From Haematobia irritans (Eukaryota; Arthropoda; Insecta; Diptera; Muscidae): a DNA stretch of 64,000 nucleotides. The stretch covers positions 96,433,674 through 96,497,673 of the forward strand of contig NC_134398.1 in the NCBI RefSeq assembly GCF_050003625.1. The letters are read 5' to 3'. Of the stretch, positions 55,501 to 64,000 are shown piece after piece. The notes beneath the pieces were generated by a model, which made no database searches, was not told the origin of the DNA, and worked only from the letters and a program-made list of their open reading frames with translations. The translations under genes were made by a program, and so were the position numbers. Each line of letters opens with the position of its first letter. The stretch's first letter is position 1.

Positions 55501-56234
55501 AAGTGTGGTTTTTGTTGGGTTTAATAAACTGCCTGAATTTATTCTGATAATTGGTTGATAGTTTTGCTGCAAGTAGAGGATGCTGATGAGGAATGTGGTA
55601 ATTCCGAAACGTGCGTCCATCCAACCATCTTGCAGTCTATAGGGCTTTGCCCAAATAGATTTGACAAACATTCTTTTCCTCTGTTGGTTAAGCTACTCTT
55701 GTAGTTTAGTCAATGTATGGTTTTAAGCTGAAATAAAAAAACAACAACAATGCTTAAAGAACAAAACCAACAATAACAAAACAAAACAAATGGAAAAAGA
55801 AGAGGAGGCACGCTCAAAATAAACCCAGCCATGTGAATTCAAATCGATGATTTGACAGTGGCATAGGAAAAGAGATATGTTTGTTTCGAATTTATTTGGC
55901 ATAAGCCGGCTATCAATGTAAAACCTTTTTTCGGAGGGTTCAAGTGTGGTTTTTGTTGGGTTTAATAAACTGCCTGAATTTATTCTGATAATTGGTTGAT
56001 AGTTTTGCTGCAAGTAGAGGATGCTGATGAGGAATGTGGTAATTCCGAAACGTGCGTCCATCCAACCATCTTGCAGTCTATAGGGCTTTGCCCAAATAGA
56101 TTTGACAAACATTCTTTTCCTCTGTTGGTTAAGCTACTCTTGTAGTTTAGTCAATGTATGGTTTTAAGCTGAAATAAAAAAACAACAACAATGCTTAAAG
56201 AACAAAACCAACAATAACAAAACAAAACAAATGG
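52562..56234. mobile_element. Foldback array: 441-bp tandem units in two opposite blocks
   Basis: A plus-orientation block (52562-54504) has four units plus a partial fifth, with starts of the internal ATG at 52641, 53082, 53532, 53973 and 54414. A minus-orientation block (54505-56234) has one partial and three full units, with the ATG complements at 54789, 55230, 55671 and 56112. Units look identical except for about nine extra T in the third plus unit. The 10-bp sequence AATTTTAGAA flanks the array (52552-52561, 56235-56244) and occurs once in copy 1. Long inverted arms made of tandem repeats and a 9-10 bp target duplication are the hallmarks of Foldback (FB) type elements. Each unit has a 129-codon frame judged incidental, and a T-run ending in TTTATTTCAG that looks like a splice acceptor. 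Confidence 0.8.
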
Positions 56235-59200
56235 AATTTTAGAATACTTTAGAATATTTAGAATACTTTTTACATGTAGTTTAGTCTTTTAAATATTTTA
56301 AGTTAACATTTTTATCTTTTTTAATCTAAGAAATTCTAAAGGTTAGAAAAGATTTTTAATGCATTTCAAAATACTCCAAAATAAATATATAGATGTTTTC
56401 TTCCTATGTAGAAATTATTTTTGTAATAATAATGAAATATATAGGTATTTACAATAATATTACAATAATTTGTTTTAATTTCCGAATATTAATAATACTA
56501 TGATACAAGTTGTATTCTATTTTCTGAATTCGTTCTCTACTACATATACTCCAGTCTCCAAAACGCCAAGCTGCTGTCTATATTACATGAGTTAATCTAT
56601 TTTGACTTTTTATTTTGACAATTATTGTTTGTTTTAATATCTGCTAACATCTCTACTGCTTAAGATCCAAACAACAAGAATGAGAGTAAGCAGCAAATTG
56701 AACAATGACAGCATGTTGAAAATTGTTGTTGTAAACATACTGCATTAAGTTCCACATCTTGAATATGCTGCATATTATAACGGTTCATTAATGCATTCTT
56801 CTTTACAATGTTCTAAATTTTTGCAATTTATTTCTTTATTATTTCTCACAATTTTATGTAGAATATTATCGGCACTTTGTATGATTGTCCGTTATAAAAC
56901 GGTATTTTTCCTTTTACTTAGAAAATTTTCATAAAATTATGTTCCTCATTGAGTATTTTTAAACATTTATAAATATGTATTTTATTTTGTGTTTTACAAT
57001 TTTCTTAATGTTTAATTAACAATATTTTATTCAATTTTCTTTTTTCCAAATTGTTTCGTATAGTCTTTAGTTTTATCACTTTTTGTCGAACAATAAACAT
57101 TATTTCTTTATTGAAATGTCACAGTTATTTGTCGTTTTTTCGTATTTTTTCTGTTTTTAATTTAACAAATGGCACATTGTCTATTAATTTTTTTTAAAAT
57201 AGCTTTCTTTCTTGCGCCTTTCTCGATTCAACTTCTTTTTATTTTTTCGGCACATTGTCACGGTCGCCATATAAGATATGCCTTCTACATTGAAACACAC
57301 TTGATGACAGTTGCGTAGAGACTAATCTAACGATTATATTTATTTGATAACTAGAGTGATAAATTACAATAAGATATAAACATTTGCAATGGTTATCGAT
57401 AATTTATCGCTAGTGATGATCATTATAAATCATAAGGTGTATTCACTACAAATGCTTTGTTTATCCTAAAGAAATTAGGATCAGTCGACCCAAGCACGTT
57501 GTCGGCTAAACAAAGCAATTCCTTATAATGGGCTCAAAGAATTCTTGAAGCTGGAAAAAGGGAACGATCACCGGATGAGCTGCCATCCTCTAAACGGGAT
57601 CAAAGATCGTTTGCCTCAGTTGTGATGGCTATCATTAATAAAGGAGCATTGGACGGTATGATTCCAAGGCAAAAATGGGGGAAAATTGAGAACGCGATGT
57701 CTGGCGTCTACTCAGAGGTGCGAAAAAAGTTTCCCGGAACAAGTCCTCGACGGCAAGATGCTGGATAGTATCAAGGACGATATAAGTTAATAGCTTTTGC
57801 GGACCAGAGGTCTATGGATTGCTTTAATGCTGCATTGATGCTAATTGGTGAAGTTTGGGAAGGAGCCGCTTTGGGGTTAAGGTAGGTACTATGTTTATCG
57901 GCACGAAAAAAGTCCCTAAATCATTCTTTCGCGTTGAAAAATGAGAGTGTTGACAATAGATTTCGAAGGAAGAAAACAGCCATTTTGGAAATATTTCGCG
58001 TTTATTTCTCCGAAATTTAATTGACAACATCGCCAAACGTCATAAAAGTATTACATATGTATACGCAGCAGCTGATTAGATTGTTTACACACACGCATTC
58101 ATGATAATTGTTTTGAAAAGTTTTTTCTACCAGTTTTTAAATTGTTTTGCAACCAAACCTCACACAGCACTGGACACTAATAATTGTTAAGAATAAAACG
58201 CCAGCCGCTCTACTCCTGGTGTCTTACCACATTCGGCAACAGCTTTAACGACATGTGGTACATTGTCGTTTTCTTCAGCTTTTCCAAATGGATACCGTCA
58301 ATTTGTAACGCCCATCTAACAAACATATAATTCCGGTGTTATGCTAACTTTTACATCATGCGCAGCAATGGACTCATTCATCAACAAACTTAATTCGTTG
58401 GTGTCCACAATATCTACACAATCGCATTGCAATACCAGCGGACAAGAGTGTACTTATGCCCATGCTGTTGCCGCCTCACTAGCAATTTCAAATCCAGTGG
58501 TCGCCACAAAGGATAATAACGCCATTTCATTTGCCAATGTTGTTACCTCGGGGGGAACAACATCATAGGGTGACCAGTTACACCATACAATAGCTATAGT
58601 CAAAGTGAAACTTTTTGTTCAATCAACATAAGCCTATAACTCACGTTCAAGGGTAGTTCCTAAGCAAAAGTCACTGTTCCCGACTTATATTTCGCAAGAT
58701 AATTCGTCACAAAGGGATGTTAGTGTTCTATACCAGGAACACTTCGTTGACTGAAATTAATACATTGAGATGCAAAGTGGCTGGTTTACTGAAGAATGTT
58801 TCTTGTTATACTCTCCCAATGTATAATTTTATAACTATTTCAGTCACGTTATAAAATTCAACTAGGGTTTTGAATCGATAAAATGCAAGATATATGCATA
58901 ATTAATTTTTGCATTTTATTTTTGGAACATAACAATTTATTCCTGTGATTCCATTCGTAGCTACCATAGTACTGCAACATCAATCGCACTGCCTTCTTTA
59001 TAATTACGATGCACGGCCAGCATTTGTGTTTATTATCCCTATACCCAGTAAAAAGAAACGATTGTAAAATGAAATTCACTAAATAGAACTTAATTTTGTT
59101 AACACTTTTCTATAAATTTCATGTTATGTACATTATTTCTATTCTATCGTGTAGTAGGGAGCCGCTAGATGGTGGCTTTATTAGTGCCTCCTGTTTGGTT

Positions 59201-59755
59201 GTAGATGAGACGTATTTTCATGTGCTGTTGTGGGTGATCTGGATGTAGTAAATTAGGGGTTGCAAATGTGACGTCATTTAATGTTGTTCTGCTTCAGCCA
59301 TTACTGTTGCTATGGGTGATGTAGAATCTACATCTAGTTTATTGATAGTTTTTAAGTAACACCAACATATTTATTACAAAATATATACATAAAAAACGCG
59401 TGTAATGCTGTATTGCAGTGCAAAGTGCTATTCTACTATTCCAAAACTAAATATGTATTACAGTTTATAAGAAAATACTTTATTTGTGTACGAAATAACA
59501 CTTAGACGAAGTTAAAAACAGTATATCTAGAGGCAAAGTATGTAAGGATAACTATTTTATGAGGGTAAGCGTATAAGTAAAAATATTAGTTTTTAGAAAC
59601 AATTTTTTCGATGCGCCACCTGAAGATAAAGTCGTAAGGCTTTGATATTTTGCATGAATTAAGCTTTTTTATAGGGTCATCGATTGGCAATACAGGAGAT
59701 TTAAAAAAATTAAAAAATTTTTTGTTTGCCATTTTCACTCCACCCTAATATTCAA

Positions 59756-61109
59756 TCCATCAAAACAAATGCTAAAAATATGGAATTTTACTTAAACAAA
59801 TATGAGTACGACTTTGTGTGTTTATCTGAAACCTTCTGAGAGTGCGATTGTCTTTCTAAGACCAAACTTCTCAATTTTAATCACGTCAAGAAAACCAGAC
59901 ATGATGGCTTGATGGTGTCGCCATTGGTGTCAGAAAATACATAAAATATGTTAAAATTGATTATGAGACTACCTTTGACATTCTCATTATTATAACTACT
60001 AACCTATCTCAAAATTTGGTTATTGTTGCGATATATTTCCCCCCATCTATTGACAAAGAAACTTTTGAACATCAACTTCGTATGCTGAATGCTTTTCTTG
60101 AAGAGTTTGAAAACATCTTCATTCTCGGAGATTTGAATGCAAGAAACATAGTTTGGGGCGACAGAATTACCAACGCTAAAGGAAACCGATTGAAACGTTT
60201 GGAGGATTCTCGTTTTGAGTGTCTAAATGTTGGGTCTATCACCTTCAAAAGATATTTGACTGAAGTTTCAGGTCCGGTTCTAGATGTGTCCTTTACAAAT
60301 GCAAGATGATGTTTGGAGGTAGTCATCATTTCCCCATCTCCCTCGAGTTCAGTGTGGGGAATATTGGTTATGGTGCTTTTCTGTCCAAAAAAATGCTTTT
60401 ACATTCTTTATCATCACTTGAACTCGAAGCTAATCCGCAAAATATTGAACAAGCCATTTGGGCTAAAATAAAAGCGGCCACGCACAAACTGAACAGAAAA
60501 ACGTCTCCAAAATTTTGGTGGAATGCTGCGTTGGAAACTACGTACAGGAAATATGTAGCAGCTTTTAAGCGAAGGCTGTAAAAACAGTTCAAAATACATG
60601 TGGAATGAAGAGAATAATTTGAGTTATCTTCAATTCCTAAAAAATCAAGTGCCGGGAAGATCTGACTAGCGCGAATCGCACATCTTCCATGAACACTCCT
60701 CTTTTATCGGTTTTGACTTCGAAGAATTTTGTGAATGTCTAAATAAAAAGAACAAAAGATCAGCTGGAGGTCATGACGGCATAACTTACGAGATGATCAA
60801 GTCTTTAACTACTTTAGCTCAGAGGGCAATCCTCACAGTTATAAATAACGCCATTTTGGACAACAGCATACCGGATTCTTAGCGGATTGTTAAGATTATA
60901 CCTCTTCCCAAACCTGGGAAAGATCTTAAGGAAGTAAAAAACTTTAGACCAATATCACTTGTTCAGGGTTTTCTAAATCTAGCCAATCTGATGATAAAGA
61001 AACATATTTTGGAATAGACTGAAAAAATTTATTTTCTACCATCGAGAAGTTTCGCATATAGAAGGCATAATTGCACATCGGTATGCATCAACCAATTCAT
61101 CATTATCAT
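59756..61109 (+). pseudogene. I-clade LINE endonuclease and RT part, copy 3
   Basis: Collinear with copy 2 (39198-39488 matches 60016-60306). There is a G after ttcag near 60967 (cagggtt for caggttt) and a few other substitutions. No new domain. Confidence 0.8.
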
Positions 61110-64000
61110 TCAACCGTCGAACGGAACGGACGTGTTTTTAATAGCGGATAAAATCATCGTAATAAGTACCTACTACGAATTTCAAGTGTGGTGGGATATT
61201 AGGCCACCATGCAGAGAAATTCAAAGACATCCACTGGGTTGCTAACTTCAGGGCCCAGTGGACGGGTATCGACTGGAGTTATAAATTTGGGCAATGACCA
61301 AGAGTTAGGCCCAATTAGTCGACCTGTAGACGGGTCGACAGGTGGCGACACTTTGACAAGTTGTACCTTTTCCAAGGTAACGGCATCAAAAGGAGGTAAT
61401 CCCTCACGAAAGAGATTCAAGGAACGCAGAAATACTTTGTTTATCCTTAAGAAATTAGGATCAGTCGACCCAAGCACGTTGTCGGCTAAACAAAGCGATT
61501 CCTTAAAATGGGCTCAAGGAATTCTTGAGGCTGGAAAAAGGGAACGATTACCGGATGAGCTGCCATCCTCCAAAAGGGATCAACGATCGTCTCAGTTGCT
61601 AAAGACAGCCTTGTGATGGCTATCATTAATAAAGGAGCATTGGACGGTATGGTTCCAAAGCAAAAATGGGGGGAAATTTAGAATCAAGGACGATTTAAGC
61701 TAGTCGCATTTGAGTACCAGAGGTCTATAGAATGTTTTAAAGCTGCTCTGATACTAATTGGTGAAGTTTGGGAAGGAGCTGCTCTTGAGTTAGTCGAGAA
61801 GAAAGACATACCGGCTAGACCTAGAGCACATGCGTGGATACCTGCAAACCCTCCTGACCCTGAATCTATTTTAAATAGACTGAAACAATGCAATCCAGAT
61901 CTTCCAACAGCTGATTGGAAGGTTGGCCGTTTGGATGAAGTGGATGGACCAAGACGGCATGCAGTTTTTATATTGAACACTCAGCCTTTGTCACATCTAG
62001 CAAAGTCTCAGAAATAAGCGGATCCTCTTGCGAAGTCGAGGGAGATACCAAAGATGCAGACTTGGATAGACACCGTATTCAAGAGGAGGTTTCTACTGCC
62101 TCAAAACTCTCCAAACTTGAACCTATGGTTATTGCGAGAGTCACCGAGATCTCTGAAGGATATTCTTGATGACTCGATCGGAACGGCTGATGTGACGGTT
62201 GTTGAAAATCTCGATGGTCCTACGGATCCTCCAGATAAATCTTCATCATTGTAAGGCTGCATGTGCTGCCTTAAAAGTTCTCCTGATGAAAGGGGACATA
62301 GATATAGTTCTTATTCAAGAACCATATGTTCATAGAAACCAAATATGTGAATTAAGTACTCCGGGGTTCAAACTATTGCAGTATACTTGTAATGATGTAA
62401 ATCGTTGCCAGTTTAGAAATAGCCAAATGCAAATATTGGGTATCTTCGGTCTACATGGGACATGGTAGGGAGATGCCTCCATGTGCCGTTAACACCTTAG
62501 TTGAGGAGTCATTGAAAACAAAGACAAAACTAATTATGGGATGCGATGCAATGCACATCATAGTATATGGGGAAGTGGTGACATTAATACAAGAGGAGAG
62601 TCACTCCTAGAGTTTATTTTGCGTACTAATTTGGTAGTTTGCAATAAGGGAGATGCCCCAACCTTTGTTACTAAAAACAGGCAAGAGGTTTTGGACGTCA
62701 CCTTGGCCTCGCAAGTACTGAATGAAATGATATCTGATTGGCAGGTTTTAAGTGAACATAGCTTTTCAGATCATAGCTACATCAGTTTCAAATTTGATGT
62801 TCATACCACAGAGACCATATTTCCGCCAAATGTTAGGAAAGCTGACTGGAATAGGTATAGGGAATCGTTTAATTTGATGATGCCGGAAATACCAGAGACA
62901 AATATGAGCACTGTGCAAGTTATCGAACACGCAGTGGAGAGGATTCCTAAGGCCTTCAACATTTCACTGAAAGCTGCAAGCCCTAGAGGGAAGCCAAGGG
63001 GGAAAATCGACCATCATGGTGGTCTACGGAGTTAGGTAATATGAGGAAATCGTGCAGGAAGCTCTTTAACAAAGCAAAGTCCACCAGATCTTCTGTGGAT
63101 TGGGACGCTTACAAGAAGAATCTGAGAGGATACAAGCGAGAACTGAGAAAGGCTCAGCATAACTCTTGGAATGATTACTGCAGCAGCATTGAGAATACGT
63201 CCGAGGCTTCCAGACTACGGAAGGTGCTAGCATCCACGAACTCCGCTCCAGGTTTCATTAAAACATCGGAGGGCAATTGGACAACGTCCAGTGTGGAGAC
63301 GTTGGAGGTACTTTTGGACACACACTTCCCAGGAAATCAGACGGTTGAACCATGTACTGGCGGTGCCACAGTGGCTCAGCGGTCGTTTCCTATCGAGGAA
63401 ATTGTATCGGAATCTAGAATGAAATGGGCGTTAAATAGCTTTGGATCATTCAAATCCCCCGGACCTGATGGAATTACTCCGGCGGAGTTACAAGCGGTTC
63501 ACCAGCAAACAAGTTTAGACAAAGTTCAGCGTATGGCGTGCTTGTGTATCTCAGGTGCATTCAGCAAGACAGGAACAAATTCACTTAATGTCATACTGCA
63601 TCTATTGCCTTTAGACATTTTGGCCAAACAGTCAGCTGCAACAACGGTTGCGCGAGCTATCGCTGTGGTCGGAAAAAAGTTACGGTCACAGTTCGGTCCT
63701 CAAAATAATGCCAGATGTGCCTAACGTAGTGGATTACACTTTGGCGAGACCACTTTTCAACAATAAGTTTGAGACTCTAATTCCCAACAGTGAGGCGTGG
63801 TGTACACAGGCCCCGGGGAATAAAAGATATATAGATTTCTACACTGATGGCTCCAAATTGGATGGCCAAGTGGGTTTCGGAGTATATTCTAAAGATCTGG
63901 AACTTCGAATTGCGAAAAGATTACCTGATCACTGTAGTGTTTTTCAGGCTGAAATATTAGCAATAAGAGAAGTGGTGAATTGGCTGAGAAGTAATGCTCC
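61110..64000 (+). mobile_element. LOA-clade LINE with RT core deletion, copy 3, cut by window end
   Basis: ORF1 remnant 61209-62014, endonuclease from 62199 and RT remnant 63041-63724 with the same core deletion. A 1-bp loss near 62549 breaks the endonuclease frame that is open in the other two copies. The RNase H region is reached at 63840 (FYTDGSKLDG). Confidence 0.85.

Larger units (their letters stand above)
46271..57450 (-). mobile_element. 412-like LTR retrotransposon, copy 2, with the foldback array in its leader
   Basis: LTRs 46271-46451 and 57270-57450. Integrase 46619-48146, A element 48150-48513, B element 48517-48948, protease-RT-RNase H 48952-51056, gag 51039-52355, leader from 52356. 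Differences from copy 1: 1 bp in the B element, a 2-bp deletion and one substitution near 48983 which end the pol frame early (I-R-L-V-I-R-I end), one gag substitution, a 6-bp gain (atcggc near 56868), and the array at 52562-56234. Confidence 0.88.
38364..59181 (+). repeat. Tandem segmental duplication, copy 2 (20,818 bp)
   Basis: It is collinear with copy 1. Offsets run from 17,065 bp at the left end to 17,131 bp across the middle (indels of 57 and 9 bp), then 17,128 bp after 1-bp and 2-bp losses. It includes the 3,673-bp foldback array (52562-56234) with its 10-bp duplication, plus 6-bp and 1-bp gains in the retrotransposon leader. It ends in the same C-family position as copy 1. Confidence 0.9.
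59182..64000 (+). repeat. Tandem segmental duplication, copy 3 (start only)
   Basis: Collinear with copy 2 at a constant offset of 20,818 bp up to about 62540, then a 1-bp deletion (gatgcaatgc for gatgcaaatgc) shifts it. It runs off the window inside the first LOA element, so the number of further copies is unknown. Confidence 0.9.

Noticed and set aside
52641..56112. A 129-codon frame repeated in all units of the foldback array, looking like a tandem gene family
   Set aside because: The units are identical at the DNA level, so the open frame is copied with them and gives no independent sign of selection. The C-terminal part is simply translated T-rich sequence, and no domain is seen.

Overview
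The window is eukaryotic nuclear DNA from a fly, most likely a calyptrate (house fly, blow fly or flesh fly type). The reasons are short 57-bp GT-AG introns, fly-type Tc1, LOA, I-clade, Penelope and gypsy-like elements, and a repeat of the calyptrate kind at 14667-16036 (the recurring 'aaatctgaaccga' phrase and a C-A-G-A-C run). I see one probable host gene, a ZIP7/Catsup-like zinc transporter at 12444-13544. There are no tRNA, rRNA or CRISPR features. Nearly everything else is mobile DNA.

Layout. 1-5691: short inverted-repeat elements (families called A and C here, both with TTA/TAA target duplications), an element crowded with AACCGGTT palindromes (1017-2568), and a LINE fragment. 5770-11895: a complete and apparently young Ty3/gypsy retrotransposon with intact gag and pol and a textbook -1 frameshift site, inserted in a C-family element. 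12444-13544: the transporter gene, between that retrotransposon and a rearranged Tc1-like element (13562-16840) which itself carries two DNA-element layers and a LINE fragment.

16868 onward is a nest built on a degenerate I-clade LINE. It has been interrupted by a hAT-like transposon (17621-21807, itself hit by a Penelope element with a hammerhead-like motif), by a LOA-clade LINE with its RT core deleted (23161-26866), by a short inverted-repeat element (family D, 27503-27927), and by a second LOA copy (from 28813). The second LOA copy is split by a 412/mdg1-like LTR retrotransposon (29140-36632, minus strand). That retrotransposon's pol gene is in turn split by two stacked elements (B and A) at one TTA. 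A C-family element (37062 onward) closes the nest.

The segment 21299-38363 (17,065 bp) is then tandemly repeated: copy 2 is 38364-59181 and copy 3 runs from 59182 off the window end. Copy 2 is longer because a 3.67-kb foldback array of 441-bp repeats (52562-56234), flanked by a 10-bp duplication, sits in the leader of its LTR retrotransposon. Small indels and substitutions separate the three copies, so they are not simple repeats of one assembled contig.

Coordinates and motifs were read by eye from the sequence. Family names rest on protein motifs, target-site duplications and primer-binding sites, not on database searches.
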